From positions 2,494,001 to 2,558,000 of the forward strand of contig NZ_AMWJ02000002.1 in NCBI RefSeq assembly GCF_000319305.2: a DNA stretch of 64,000 nt. Direction: 5' to 3'. Numbering within the stretch: the first letter of the stretch is position 1; each line of letters opens with the position of its first letter. This DNA comes from Pseudomonas bharatica CSV86 (lineage in GTDB: Bacteria > Pseudomonadota > Gammaproteobacteria > Pseudomonadales > Pseudomonadaceae). The notes beneath the pieces are model-generated. The model did not search any database. It saw only the letters and a program-made list of their open reading frames with translations, and was not told the DNA's origin. Made by a program: the position numbers and the translations under genes. Positions 34,432 to 45,957 of the stretch are shown here, piece after piece.

Positions 34432-35871
34432 ATGGATTACCACAGCCCCCAGTTCTTCGCCTACCTGATTGGCGCGACCCACTTCATCGGTGCCATCGCC
34501 GCACTGCATGCGGTTTTCACCGTACGGACCGCCCAGGGCTCGATTGCCTGGGCACTCTCGCTGCTGTTCATCCCCTACCTGACCCTGATTCCTTACCTGG
34601 TATTCGGCAGCCGCACCTTCGACGCCTATATCCAGGCCCGACGCCAGGCCAACCAGGAAATGCACGTTGCCATGGCCGACCTCAACTGGCGCCCCTGGGT
34701 CGAGGAAGCACTGGCCGCCAGCAATTCGCCGGCCTATGCAGGCCTGCGTGGCTTGAGCAAGCTCGGACGCATGCCATGCCTGGCAAACAACCAGGTTAGT
34801 CTTCTGGTCAATGGCAAGGCCACCTTCGATGCCATCTTCAGCGCTATCGAACAAGCCCGCGATACCGTGCTGGTGCAGTTCTTCATCATCCATGACGACC
34901 TGCTCGGCCGACGCCTGCATGACCTCCTGCTGAGGAAAGCCGCCGAAGGCGTAAAGATCTATGTGCTTTACGACCGGGTAGGCAGCCATGCCCTGCCCGC
35001 CAGGTACAGCCAGAGCCTGCGCGAGGGTGGCGTGGAGATTCGCGCGTTCGCTACCAAGCGCGGCTGGTTCAATCGATTCCAGGTCAATTTCCGTAACCAT
35101 CGCAAGATCGTCGTGGTGGACGGCGTGCAGGGTTTTCTCGGCGGGCACAACGTCGGCGACGAGTACCTTGGCGCCAGGATGCCGCTATCGCCCTGGCGCG
35201 ATACCCATGTGCAAGTAACCGGCCCGGTGCTGGCCTGCCTGCAGGAATCCTTTGCCGAAGACTGGTACTGGGCCGCACGGAAATTGCCGCCCCTGATCCT
35301 TCCGGAAACCTACCCGGAAAACGGCGTGCTCTGTCAGGTGCTGGCCAGCGGGCCGGCAGATCCGCAGGAAACCTGCTCGCTGTTTTTCGTCGATGCGATC
35401 CAGGCGGCGCAACATCGGGTATGGATCACCAGCCCCTACTTCATCCCCGACGAGGCGGTATTCGCCTCGCTGCGGCTGGCCGTGATGCGCGGGGTGGATG
35501 TGCGCATCCTGATTCCAGCACGCCCCGACCACCGCATCGTCTACGCTGCTTCAAGCCTGTTCGCCTTCGAAGCGGTGCGCGCCGGTATACGCATGTTCCG
35601 TTACCAGCCCGGGTTCCTGCATCAGAAAGTCATGCTGGTGGACGACGACGTCGCCGCTATCGGCAGCGCCAACCTGGACAACCGCTCGTTCCGCCTGAAT
35701 TTCGAGATCACCTTGGTAACCATCGATCCAGGCTTTGCCGGCACCGTGGAAAGCATGCTGCTCGAAGATTTCGAACAATCCCGCGAAATCACGCTGGAAG
35801 ACAGCCGCGACACGCATCGCCTGCAACAGCTGGGGATGCGCATCGCTCGGCTGATTTCACCCATTCTGTGA
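34432..35871 (+). CDS. cls: Cardiolipin synthase
   Basis: A 479-residue membrane-associated phospholipase D-family enzyme joining two phosphatidylglycerols into cardiolipin. Two N-terminal membrane helices (FAYLIGATHFIGAIAALHAV; WALSLLFIPYLTLIPYLVFG) are followed by two HKD motifs: NHRKIVVVDGVQGFLGGHN and HQKVMLVDDDVAAIGSANLD. The start at 34432 (MDYHSPQFFAYLIG) gives the canonical two-helix N-terminus. It is convergent with the cfa gene, with no bases between the two stops; both act on membrane phospholipids. Confidence 0.93.
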   Translation: MDYHSPQFFAYLIGATHFIGAIAALHAVFTVRTAQGSIAWALSLLFIPYLTLIPYLVFGSRTFDAYIQARRQANQEMHVAMADLNWRPWVEEALAASNSPAYAGLRGLSKLGRMPCLANNQVSLLVNGKATFDAIFSAIEQARDTVLVQFFIIHDDLLGRRLHDLLLRKAAEGVKIYVLYDRVGSHALPARYSQSLREGGVEIRAFATKRGWFNRFQVNFRNHRKIVVVDGVQGFLGGHNVGDEYLGARMPLSPWRDTHVQVTGPVLACLQESFAEDWYWAARKLPPLILPETYPENGVLCQVLASGPADPQETCSLFFVDAIQAAQHRVWITSPYFIPDEAVFASLRLAVMRGVDVRILIPARPDHRIVYAASSLFAFEAVRAGIRMFRYQPGFLHQKVMLVDDDVAAIGSANLDNRSFRLNFEITLVTIDPGFAGTVESMLLEDFEQSREITLEDSRDTHRLQQLGMRIARLISPIL

Positions 35872-37053
35872 TCAGCGGTAGAGGTCTTCGCGGGTCAGCG
35901 GCAGATCATGGCTGCCGTCGGCCTTGGGTTTGACCGCGAGGATCTGGTGCAGATTGATCCAGCCGCGAGAGAAGGCATAGGAACAACCAGCCAGGTAGAG
36001 GCGCCAGATCCGCAGGGCTTTTTCCGGGACCATGGCCGCAGCCTTGTCGAGATTGCCTTCGAGGTTATCACTCCAGAATTTCAGGGTCCGTGCGTAATGC
36101 AGGCGCAGGCTCTCAACGTCCACCACTTCCAGCCCCGCTTCGCTGACGAAGCCGCTGATCATCGACAGGTGTGGCAGCTCGCCATGCGGGAAGACGTAGC
36201 GCTCGATGAAGTTGCCAGCCCCGCGGCCGACCGGACGGCCGTCAATGTGCTTGGCCGTGATGCCGTGGTTCATCACCAGGCCGCCCTCACGCACCGCACC
36301 GAACAGGCGCTGGCAATACAGTTGCAGATTGGCGTGGCCGACATGTTCGAACATGCCGACGCTGACCACCTTGTCGAAGCGTCCATCCTGGGGCAGATCG
36401 CGGTAGTCGAGGATCTGCAGATCGACCTGCTTCTCCAGGCCTTCCGCCGCCACCCGCTCACGCCCGAGCTTGAGCTGCTCCTTGCTCAGGGTGATGCCGA
36501 ACACCCTGGCCCCATACTCGCGCGCGGCAAAACGCGCCAGCCCGCCCCAGCCACAACCGACATCCAGCAAGTAATCGCCGGGCTGCAGGCGCAGCTTGCG
36601 GCATAGATGATCGAATTTGTTCTGCTGGGCCTGGTCGAGGCTATCCTCAGGAGTCTTGAAATACGCACAGGAGTAGGCCATGTCGCGGTCGAGCCACAAC
36701 TGGTAGAACTCGTTGGAGAGGTCGTAATGGTAGGAAATGGCCGCCGCGTCGGTAGCCTTGTCATGCTCGCTGCGTACCGGCAGCGCTTCCTCTTCGTCCT
36801 TGAGCAGCGCCTCGCTGAGCTGGTCGCACAGGCGGATAACCTCGCTCATGGCGCCTTCCAGTTCAAGCTTGCCTTCGACGAACGCCGAGCCCAGGTCGTC
36901 CAGGCCCGGATGGGTCAGCTGGCTGATGAGCCCCGGGTCCTTGAGCATGATGGTGACCTGGGGTTGCGGACCCAGATCGAACTCATGGCCGTCCCAGAGA
37001 CGCAGACGGAGTGGAAGATGCAGGCTTTGCAGAACCGAGAGTTGCGCATGCAT
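35872..37053 (-). CDS. cfa: Cyclopropane-fatty-acyl-phospholipid synthase
   Basis: A 393-residue SAM-dependent methyltransferase that converts unsaturated acyl chains of membrane phospholipids to cyclopropane chains, typically in stationary phase. The SAM-binding motif is LLDVGCGWGGLARFAAREYG; HYDLSNEFYQLWLDRDMAYS and the downstream VGMFEHVGHANL and FIERYVFPHGELPHLSMI are CFA-family signatures. It is transcribed toward cls. Confidence 0.94.
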   Translation of the reverse strand: MHAQLSVLQSLHLPLRLRLWDGHEFDLGPQPQVTIMLKDPGLISQLTHPGLDDLGSAFVEGKLELEGAMSEVIRLCDQLSEALLKDEEEALPVRSEHDKATDAAAISYHYDLSNEFYQLWLDRDMAYSCAYFKTPEDSLDQAQQNKFDHLCRKLRLQPGDYLLDVGCGWGGLARFAAREYGARVFGITLSKEQLKLGRERVAAEGLEKQVDLQILDYRDLPQDGRFDKVVSVGMFEHVGHANLQLYCQRLFGAVREGGLVMNHGITAKHIDGRPVGRGAGNFIERYVFPHGELPHLSMISGFVSEAGLEVVDVESLRLHYARTLKFWSDNLEGNLDKAAAMVPEKALRIWRLYLAGCSYAFSRGWINLHQILAVKPKADGSHDLPLTREDLYR

Positions 37054-37249
37054 GAGTGAGCCTCCCCATTTATACAGATGGACGTCAACGGATCAGGGTA
37101 GTTCATACGCAGGATCTTTCCGGCTATCGAGACCATAGTCGGAGGCTATCGAAAGGCTTTCGCTACAGAAACAACCTCAAATTGTATACAAAACTCAACA
37201 CGAGCCATTAACCTTGGCGCCAGTCGATTCTTCATCCGGGAGCACAACA

Positions 37250-38649
37250 ATGAAAAACTACGATGTCATCATCATCGGTGGTGGCCCCGGCGGCTACAAC
37301 GCCGCCATTCGCGCTGGCCAGCTGGGCCTGAGCGTGGCCTGCATAGAAGGTCGCGCTACCCTCGGCGGTACCTGCCTGAACGTTGGCTGCATGCCTTCCA
37401 AGGCGTTGCTGCATGCATCCGAACTCTATGAGGCCGCTGCCAGTGGCGAACTTGGTCACCTCGGTATCGAGGTCAAGCCGAGCCTGAACCTGGCGCAAAT
37501 GATGAAGCAGAAGGATGAAAGCGTGACCGGCCTCACCAAGGGCATCGAGTTCCTGTTCCGCAAGAACAAGGTCGACTGGATCAAGGGCTGGGGCAAGCTG
37601 GACGGCGTTGGCAAGGTCAAGGTCAGCGACGCAGAGGGCAACGTCAGCGAGTACCATGCCAAGGACATCGTTATCGCCACGGGTTCCGAACCCACGCCCC
37701 TGCCCGGCGTGACCATCGACAACCAGCGCATCATCGACTCCACCGGCGCCCTGTCGCTGCCGGAAGTACCCAAGCACCTGGTGGTTATAGGTGCAGGGGT
37801 GATCGGCCTCGAACTGGGCTCGGTGTGGCGCCGCCTCGGTGCCGAAGTGACCGTGATCGAATACCTCGACCGCATCTGCCCGGGCATCGACGAAGAAACC
37901 GCCAAGACGCTCCAGCGCTCCCTGGCCAAGCAAGGCATGAGCTTCAAGCTGGGCAGCAAGGTCACCCAGGCCACGCCTTCGGCCGATAGCGTCAGCCTGA
38001 CCCTGGAACCCGCCGCCGGCGGCGAAGCGCAAACCCTGCAGGCGGACTACGTGCTGGTCGCCATCGGTCGTCGCCCCTATACCCAGGGCCTGGGCCTTGA
38101 AAGCGTCGGTCTGCACACCGATAAGCGCGGCATGCTGGAAAACCAGGGGCATCGCACACAGGTACCCGGCATCTGGGTGATCGGCGACGTCACGTCCGGA
38201 CCGATGCTCGCGCACAAGGCCGAGGATGAGGCCATCGCCTGCATCGAACTGATCCATGGCAAGCCGCACCAGGTGAACTACGGCCTGATCCCGGGGTGAT
38301 CTACACCAAGCCTGAACTGGCCACCGTCGGCAAGACCGAAGAACAACTGAAAGCCGAGGGCCGCGCCTACAAGGTCGGCAAGTTCCCGTTCCTCGCCAAC
38401 AGCCGGGCCAAGATCAACCACGAGACCGAAGGCTTCGCCAAGGTCATCGCCGACGCCAATACCGATGAGGTGCTGGGCGTGCACCTTGTCGGGCCAAGCG
38501 TGAGCGAGATGATCGGCGAATATTGCGTGGCGATGGAATTTGCCGCGTCGGCGGAAGACATCGCGCTGATTTGCCACCCGCACCCGACCCGCTCCGAGGC
38601 GTTGCGCCAGGCGGCGATGAACGTGGACGGGATGGCGATGCAGATCTGA
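37250..38649 (+). pseudogene. lpd: Dihydrolipoyl dehydrogenase, frameshifted near residue 349
   Basis: Flavoprotein disulfide reductase (E3 of 2-oxoacid dehydrogenase complexes). FAD motif IIIGGGPGGYNAAIRAGQLG, redox disulfide GGTCLNVGCMPSK, NAD motif VVIGAGVIGLELGSVW, ending in VNYGLIPG and then a premature TGA at 38297-38299. The dimerisation domain (VIYTKPELATVGKTEEQLKA ... HPHPTRSEALRQAA) continues one frame away to 38649. One extra G in the GGGG run at 38293-38296 rejoins the two into a 466-residue protein of normal length. Either a real one-base deletion or a homopolymer undercall. It resembles the Lpd3-type paralogue rather than the lpdG of the sucAB operon (inference). Confidence 0.87.
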
Positions 38650-38664
38650 TAGCCGGGTTGCCTG

Positions 38665-38721
38665 TACTGGCCTCGTCGCTGGCAAGCCAGCTCCCACAAT
38701 TTCCCTGTGGGAGCTGAGGCC
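38665..38721. repeat. Truncated REPIN
   Basis: The left arm (38665-38698) is complete. The right arm (38706-38721) reads TGTGGGAGCTGAGGCC and lacks the middle GGCTTGCCAGCGAC portion, so the hairpin is broken by an internal deletion of about 18-20 bases. Confidence 0.8.
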
Positions 38722-38740
38722 TGTACTGACAACCGGGAAA

Positions 38741-40681
38741 TCAGGTCCTGAACCGGGACACCAGGCTGCCGAACTCCTGCGACAACGCCTTCAACTGTTG
38801 CGAATCTGCCTGCGCCGTCCCGGCCAGTTGCTCGATCAACTGTGCATCCGCCTGGATCTGGATGATGTGGTGGTTGATGTCCTCGGCCACCTGGTGCTGC
38901 TCTTCCGCCGCCGTGGCGATCTGATTGCTCTGGTCGCGGATGGCATCCACCGAAGTCCGGATATCCTCGAAGCTGTCCCGCGCCTCGCGGATCGAACTGA
39001 CACTCTGCTGCGACATTTCCAGGCTGCTGTGCATCTGTTGGGTGACATCCTGCGCCCGCCGCGCCAGGCCACCCAGCAAGCCATCGATTTCTCCGGTGGA
39101 GTCGGCAGTGCGCTTGGCCAGTGCCCGCACTTCATCCGCCACCACGGCAAAACCACGCCCTTGCTCGCCGGCCCGCGCCGCTTCGATGGCTGCGTTGAGC
39201 GCCAGCAGGTTGGTCTGTTCGGCGATCGAGCGGATGGTACCGAGAATGGTGTTGATGTCCTGGCTTTCCTTTTCCAGCGCCTGCATGGCCTCGGTCGCCT
39301 GCAACAGGTTCTCGCTCAGGCGCGCGACGCTGCTGGTGGCCTGCTCGATCTGCTGCTGGCCGGCACTGACATGGCGCTGGCCGGCGTCGGCAGAAGTCGC
39401 CGCATGGCTGCACGACCTGGCCACTTCGTTGGCAGTGGCGACCATCTCATTGAACGCCGTGGATACCAGTTCCACCGCCTGGCGCTGGCGGCCGGTCGCA
39501 TCACCCATGTTCGAGGCGACCTGGCTGTTGGTCTCCGAGGCAGTCTGCAAGTCGGCGGAAGCATGGCCAATGCGCTGAACCAACGAGCGGATGCGCTCGA
39601 CGAACTGATTGAACCAGCCGGCCAGCGCTGCGGTTTCATCGCTGCCTTTCACTTGCAGGGAGCGGGTCAGGTCGCCCTCACCCTGGGCGATATCCTCGAG
39701 GCTGTCGGCAACGCCCTTGATCGGGTTGACGATGAGGTTCGAGAAGGTTGCGCCAACCACTGCAAACAGCAGCGCCAGTACCAGGGCGATCGCAACGATG
39801 GTCCAGGTCAGGCTGGTAACGTCGGCCATCACTTCGCTTTTTTCGATCAGGCCGATGAAGCGCCAGCCCAGGGTGGGTGAAGTCCAGACGTTGGCCATGT
39901 AGCGCTTGCCGCCCAGTTCCACCTCGATCAGGCCCTTCGCGGTGTTGCCCAGCAGCGCGTAATCGCCGCCCAGCTCCTTGAGCTGCTTGAAGGCATTGCC
40001 CGGATTGCTCGGGTCCACCAGCACCGCACCGGTGTCTTCGACCAGCATCAGGTAGCCGCTTTCTCCCAGCTTGGTCTTGCCGATGAAGCCGGCCAGCTGT
40101 TCCAGCGATACGTCGATACCCATCACACCGAGCACTTCGCCATTGGCTCCGTGCACCGTGCGCACGGTACAGATCAGGGGCTGGCTACCCCATAGGTAGG
40201 CACTGGTCCGCATGACCTTGCCGGGATTGGCGATCCCCAATTGGTACCACGGGCGCTTGCGCGGCTCGTAGTTCTTCAGCGCCGGCTCATCGGGCCATGA
40301 GGCATAGCTGCCATCATCGTTGCGGGCATACGAAACGAAAGCAGTCGTCGGATGCGCCTTGGCATAGCGCGTGAAATGCTCCAGAAGTACACGGTTGGCT
40401 TGGGGTAGCGGCGTAGCCGGCGCATTGTCGCTGCTGTAGATCTTCAGATCCCTGGCGTTGACGATCAACGGATCGTCCGCCCACTGCGTGACGTTCTGCG
40501 CGATGGAATCGAGGAAGACATTCACCGTGTTATCGATCTGTCGGATCTCCCGGCTCGAGGTTTCCACAAAGCCCTCACGAGCCTGCTGGTTGAGGTTGTA
40601 AACCACCAGACAAGCGATCAAGGCCACGGGAATCACGGCGATTACGCCGAATGCACACGTCAGCTTCTTTTTTATATTCAT
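38741..40681 (-). CDS. Methyl-accepting chemotaxis protein, dCache ligand-binding domain
   Basis: A 646-residue chemoreceptor. TM1 (about 10-32), periplasmic double-Cache domain (33-285), TM2, HAMP (VVGATFSNLIVNPIKGVADS onwards), and the C-terminal signalling hairpin with IRSIAEQTNLLALNAAIEAA and RGFAVVADEVRALA. The distal Cache module has YEPRKRPWY, RTSAY and GVMGID, resembling the amino-acid-binding dCache motif of PctA-type receptors. It is therefore a candidate amino-acid receptor (inference). Start at 40681 (MNIKKKLTCAFGVIAVIPVA) is chosen because it places TM1 correctly. Confidence 0.9.
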   Translation of the reverse strand: MNIKKKLTCAFGVIAVIPVALIACLVVYNLNQQAREGFVETSSREIRQIDNTVNVFLDSIAQNVTQWADDPLIVNARDLKIYSSDNAPATPLPQANRVLLEHFTRYAKAHPTTAFVSYARNDDGSYASWPDEPALKNYEPRKRPWYQLGIANPGKVMRTSAYLWGSQPLICTVRTVHGANGEVLGVMGIDVSLEQLAGFIGKTKLGESGYLMLVEDTGAVLVDPSNPGNAFKQLKELGGDYALLGNTAKGLIEVELGGKRYMANVWTSPTLGWRFIGLIEKSEVMADVTSLTWTIVAIALVLALLFAVVGATFSNLIVNPIKGVADSLEDIAQGEGDLTRSLQVKGSDETAALAGWFNQFVERIRSLVQRIGHASADLQTASETNSQVASNMGDATGRQRQAVELVSTAFNEMVATANEVARSCSHAATSADAGQRHVSAGQQQIEQATSSVARLSENLLQATEAMQALEKESQDINTILGTIRSIAEQTNLLALNAAIEAARAGEQGRGFAVVADEVRALAKRTADSTGEIDGLLGGLARRAQDVTQQMHSSLEMSQQSVSSIREARDSFEDIRTSVDAIRDQSNQIATAAEEQHQVAEDINHHIIQIQADAQLIEQLAGTAQADSQQLKALSQEFGSLVSRFRT

Positions 40682-41017
40682 TCGATGGCTTCCGATACGA
40701 CGTGCCACAAGCGGGCCCAAGGGATACAGGATCTGTTTTGCGCTGCTCGAGAGCGAGGCAAGCGCTCTGCTGAACGATTCAGCAAAACGCAGAATGGCAA
40801 CTTGATGCCCCCTGCGCAAGGCACCGAAACGGCCTCATGCCCCCGAATCTACGGGGTTTCGGGCAAAGCTGATCGTGTGGACAGGACACATTTTTGTCTG
40901 TTTCAACGCGTTTTGTGCGGCAGATCGCCTCGCAGCAGTTCGACGTGCAATGGCTATGCTTGCCCGGGTGCGTGAAGCACCAGGAAAAAATTCGTTAGCC
41001 AACATGGAAATCAGGCG
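40682..41017. other. Intergenic gap of about 335 bases
   Basis: Divergent gap between the chemoreceptor and the periplasmic protein gene. The only structure seen is a 7-bp inverted repeat TGCTGAA-CGA-TTCAGCA at 40768-40784 that could be an operator. No credible ORF. Confidence 0.5.
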
Positions 41018-41584
41018 ATGAAAATCATTCGTTCTCTAGCGTACGTGGTTGCTCTGGGTAGCGTCCTGTCCATCGCTCACGCGGTCGACATTCCGCTGGG
41101 CAGCAAAGCCATCGAAGGCGAGATCACCACCAAGGTACTGGCGGTGGATGTGCCCAACCGGATAGTCACGATCGCAGACACCGACAACAGTCCGGTAAAG
41201 GTGCAACTCACTGAGCAGGCCAAGGACCTGCACAATCTGAAAGTCGGCGACACGGTGAACATCAAGGTGTCCCGCGCGGTTGCCTATGTTCTTGATACAC
41301 AGGTCGGGGGCGCGCCAAAGGTCACCGACGAAGCCATGACCGTGCGTGCCACCAAGGACAACCCCAACCCTGGCGGCGAAGCGGTACGCCAGGTGAAAGT
41401 AACGTCGAAGATCACCCATATCGACCTGAAGAACCATGAAGTGACGCTGCTGCCGCCGGAGGGCAAGGTTGCCGTGGTCAAGGTCGAAAACCCCGACCTG
41501 CAGGCAAGGATGAAAAACCTGAAGGAGGGCCAGACGGTCGATGCGATCTACACCGAGGTTCTGCAGGTGAAGACCTCGCGCTAG
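41018..41584 (+). CDS. Hypothetical periplasmic protein with internal duplication
   Basis: A 188-residue protein with signal peptide MKIIRSLAYVVALGSVLSIA (cleavage after AHA). The mature part holds two similar beta-rich units: ITTKVLAVDVPNRIVTIADT...LKVGDTVNIKVSRAV and VTSKITHIDLKNHEVTLLPP...LKEGQTVDAIYTEVL. Each resembles small OB-fold-like domains found in proteins of unknown role. I do not recognise a named family. The gene is convergent with glmS across a hairpin terminator. Confidence 0.8.
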   Translation: MKIIRSLAYVVALGSVLSIAHAVDIPLGSKAIEGEITTKVLAVDVPNRIVTIADTDNSPVKVQLTEQAKDLHNLKVGDTVNIKVSRAVAYVLDTQVGGAPKVTDEAMTVRATKDNPNPGGEAVRQVKVTSKITHIDLKNHEVTLLPPEGKVAVVKVENPDLQARMKNLKEGQTVDAIYTEVLQVKTSR

Positions 41585-41634
41585 GTTGTCTCTGAATTCC
41601 AGCGGCGTGTTCGGCCGATTGCTTTCCATGCAAA

Positions 41635-41659
41635 AAAGCCGCTTCGGGGAAGCGGCTTT
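41635..41659. terminator. Bidirectional terminator between the periplasmic protein gene and glmS
   Basis: Perfect 10-bp stem (AAAGCCGCTT / AAGCGGCTTT) around CGGGG. On the minus strand it continues into a T run, so it terminates glmS; on the plus strand it can serve the convergent gene. Confidence 0.88.
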
Positions 41660-41677
41660 CCGAATGCAACTATTGGC

Positions 41678-43513
<1,836 letters not shown>

Positions 43514-43515
43514 AG

Positions 43516-44292
43516 TCAATGCTCCTGGCTGATAGCGGCACAAATCACGTTGATGCCGCGGGCTTCAATCTGTTCGCGTGCCTCGCGAGGCAGGCGTTCA
43601 TCGGTAATAAGGGTGTTCACGCTGCTCCATGGCAGCTCGAGGTTGGGAATCTTGCGTCCAACCTTGTCCGACTCGACCATCACGATCACTTCCCGGGCCA
43701 CCTCCGCCATGACCCGGCTCAGGCCGAGCAACTCATTGAAGGTAGTAGTACCGCGGACCAGGTCGATACCATCGGCGCCGATAAACAGCTGGTCGAAGTC
43801 GTAGGAACGCAGGACCTGCTCGGCAACCTGGCCCTGGAAGGATTCGGAATGCGGGTCCCAGGTACCGCCCGTCATCAGCAGTACCGGCTCGTGCTCCAAC
43901 TCGCTCAGGGCGCGTGCGACATTCAGGGAATTGGTCATGACCACCAGGCCGGGCTGAAGGCCTAGCTCCGGGATCATCGCGGCGGTGGTGCTGCCACTGT
44001 CGATGATGATCCGCGCATGCTCGCGGATCCGCGCAACAGCCGCGCGAGCGATGGCTTTCTTGTAGTGGGAGACGGGCTGGGCCTGATCGGCGATCAGTTC
44101 CTGCGGCATGGTAACCGCCCCACCATAGCGGCGAAGCAGTAGACCGTTGCTCTCGAGGGCTGCCAGATCCTTGCGGATGGTCACTTCGGAAGTTTCGAAA
44201 CGCCTGGCCAGTTCGTCCACGCTCACCTCGCCCTGTTCATTGAGCAGGGCAAGAATGTTATGGCGCCGCTGGGGAGTGTTTCGTTTCGACAT
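43516..44292 (-). CDS. glmR: DeoR-family regulator (GlmR type)
   Basis: A 258-residue DeoR-family regulator. The N-terminal HTH is RHNILALLNEQGEVSVDELA / RRFETSEVTIRKDLAALESN, and the C-terminal sugar-phosphate sensor domain has IIDSGSTTAAMIPEL and IGADGIDL. Its gene lies between glmU and glmS, two bases from glmS, so control of amino-sugar genes is likely. Upstream are two 11-bp TTTCGTTTCGA repeats, typical of DeoR operators. The effector (perhaps GlcN-6-P) is inferred. Confidence 0.88.
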   Translation of the reverse strand: MSKRNTPQRRHNILALLNEQGEVSVDELARRFETSEVTIRKDLAALESNGLLLRRYGGAVTMPQELIADQAQPVSHYKKAIARAAVARIREHARIIIDSGSTTAAMIPELGLQPGLVVMTNSLNVARALSELEHEPVLLMTGGTWDPHSESFQGQVAEQVLRSYDFDQLFIGADGIDLVRGTTTFNELLGLSRVMAEVAREVIVMVESDKVGRKIPNLELPWSSVNTLITDERLPREAREQIEARGINVICAAISQEH

Positions 44293-44314
44293 ACGCGCTT
44301 AAGTTTCGTTTCGA
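44279..44314. promoter_or_regulatory. Two direct repeats TTTCGTTTCGA, candidate GlmR operators
   Basis: Repeats at 44279-44289 and 44304-44314, 25 bases apart start to start. The first overlaps the first codons of glmR. The TTTCG-rich shape is that of DeoR-family operators such as GlpR. Confidence 0.55.
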
Positions 44315-44422
44315 AAGATAATTAGGGCAATCAAAACCTGGATCTTTCATTCGGTCAAGCGGGAATTCGACAAAAGGCGAGATCGTGGCACTTTCGTGTT
44401 ATCCACATGCTCAGCACAAAAG

Positions 44423-44463
44423 AAAAAGGCCGACTTATGCACAAAGCACAGTCGGCCTTTTTT
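44423..44463. terminator. Terminator of glmU
   Basis: Stem AAAAAGGCCGACT / AGTCGGCCTTTTTT with a loop of about 14 bases. It has T runs on both strands, so it could act in both directions. It lies just past the glmU stop. Confidence 0.88.
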
Positions 44464-44477
44464 CAGCTGTGTATAAC

Positions 44478-45845
44478 TCAGGTTTTCTTGATCTTCTCAG
44501 GCCGTTTCCAGCCATCGATGTTGCGCTGGCGGGCGCGACCAACGGCGAGTTGGGCGGCATCGACGTTCTGTACGATGGTCGAACCGGCCGCAGTGGTGGC
44601 ACCTGCACCGATATCCACAGGGGCGACCAAGGAGTTGTTCGAACCAATGAACACATCCTCGCCAAGAATGGTCTTGAACTTGTTCGCGCCATCGTAGTTG
44701 CAGGTGATGGTGCCGGCACCGATGTTGGTACGTGCGCCGATCTCGGCATCGCCCAGATAGGTCAGATGACCGGCCTTGGCGCCTTCGCCCAGATGCGCGT
44801 TCTTCAATTCGACGAAGTTACCCACATGGGCCCGGGCTTCCAGCACGCTGCCTGGACGCAGGCGGGCGAACGGGCCGGCATCGCTGCCCTCACCCATCAC
44901 CGCGCCGTCCAGATGGCTGTTGGCCTTGACCACGGCCCCCTTGCGCAGGGTGGTGTTCCTGATCACGCAGTTCGCACCGATCTGCACGTCGTCCTCGATG
45001 ATCACCCGGCCTTCGAGGATCACGTTGATGTCGATGAGTACGTCGCGGCCAACGGTCACTTCACCACGCACATCGAAACGCGCCGGGTCACGCAAGGTCA
45101 CGCCGAGCGCCATCAGACGGCGGGCTTCGCGGAACTGGTAATGACGCTCCAGCTCGGCCAACTGGCGGCGGTCGTTGGCGCCCTGCACTTCCATCGGGTC
45201 CAGCGGTTGTTCAGTGGCGATCACCAAGCCGTCGGCCACGGCCATGGCGATGACGTCGGTCAGGTAGTACTCGCCCTGTGCGTTGTCGTTGGACAGGCGC
45301 CCCAGCCAATCGGCAAGACGCTTGCCCGGGACGGCAAGAATGCCGGTGTTGCCTTCGCGAATGGCTTTCTGCGCATCGCTGGCATCCTTGTGCTCGACGA
45401 TGGCGGTAACCTTGCCGGCAGCGTCCCGGACGATACGGCCATAGCCGGTCGGGTCGTCGAGGGTCACGGTGAGCAGGCCGAGTTGCTGGTCATTGACCTT
45501 GGCCAACAGGCGCTGCAGGGTCTCGACCTCGATCAGGGGTACATCGCCGTAGAGGATCAGCACGGTGTCGGCGCCCAGCGCCGGCAGGGCCTGGGCGACA
45601 GCGTGGCCGGTGCCCAGTTGTTTGTCCTGCAGCACGAAATTCAGATCGTCCGCCGCCAGGCGTTCGCGTACCAGTTCAGCGCCATGGCCGATTACCACAT
45701 GGATGCCCTGTGGCTGGAGCTGACGGGCGCTGTGGATAACATGGCCGAGCATGGAATCGCCGGCGACCGGGTGGAGTACCTTGGGCAACGCGGAACGCAT
45801 GCGCGTGCCTTGGCCAGCGGCGAGAATAACGATATCGAGAGACAT
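44478..45845 (-). CDS. glmU: Bifunctional GlcN-1-P acetyltransferase / GlcNAc-1-P uridyltransferase
   Basis: A 455-residue enzyme making UDP-GlcNAc for peptidoglycan and LPS. The N-terminal nucleotidyltransferase has LDIVILAAGQGTRMRSALPK and the C-terminal left-handed beta-helix acetyltransferase has the characteristic hexapeptide repeats (AGHLTYLGDAEIGARTNIGA, NNSLVAPVDIGAGATTAAGS). The gene follows the ATP synthase operon, a classic pseudomonad arrangement. Confidence 0.96.
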   Translation of the reverse strand: MSLDIVILAAGQGTRMRSALPKVLHPVAGDSMLGHVIHSARQLQPQGIHVVIGHGAELVRERLAADDLNFVLQDKQLGTGHAVAQALPALGADTVLILYGDVPLIEVETLQRLLAKVNDQQLGLLTVTLDDPTGYGRIVRDAAGKVTAIVEHKDASDAQKAIREGNTGILAVPGKRLADWLGRLSNDNAQGEYYLTDVIAMAVADGLVIATEQPLDPMEVQGANDRRQLAELERHYQFREARRLMALGVTLRDPARFDVRGEVTVGRDVLIDINVILEGRVIIEDDVQIGANCVIRNTTLRKGAVVKANSHLDGAVMGEGSDAGPFARLRPGSVLEARAHVGNFVELKNAHLGEGAKAGHLTYLGDAEIGARTNIGAGTITCNYDGANKFKTILGEDVFIGSNNSLVAPVDIGAGATTAAGSTIVQNVDAAQLAVGRARQRNIDGWKRPEKIKKT

Positions 45846-45906
45846 TGACTGGCTACCAATCCTGGGTGGTCAGCGCTGTGACCGGGAGAAGAACGCGGAA
45901 AAAGAA

Positions 45907-45930
45907 AAAGGGTAGCCGAGGCTACCCTTT
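45907..45930 (-). terminator. Terminator after the ATP synthase operon
   Basis: Stem AAAGGGTAGC / GCTACCCTTT around CGAG, 28 bases past the atpC stop, followed on the minus strand by a T-rich stretch. Confidence 0.85.
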
Positions 45931-45957
45931 AACTCAATCGCTTCGCAGATAACCGAA

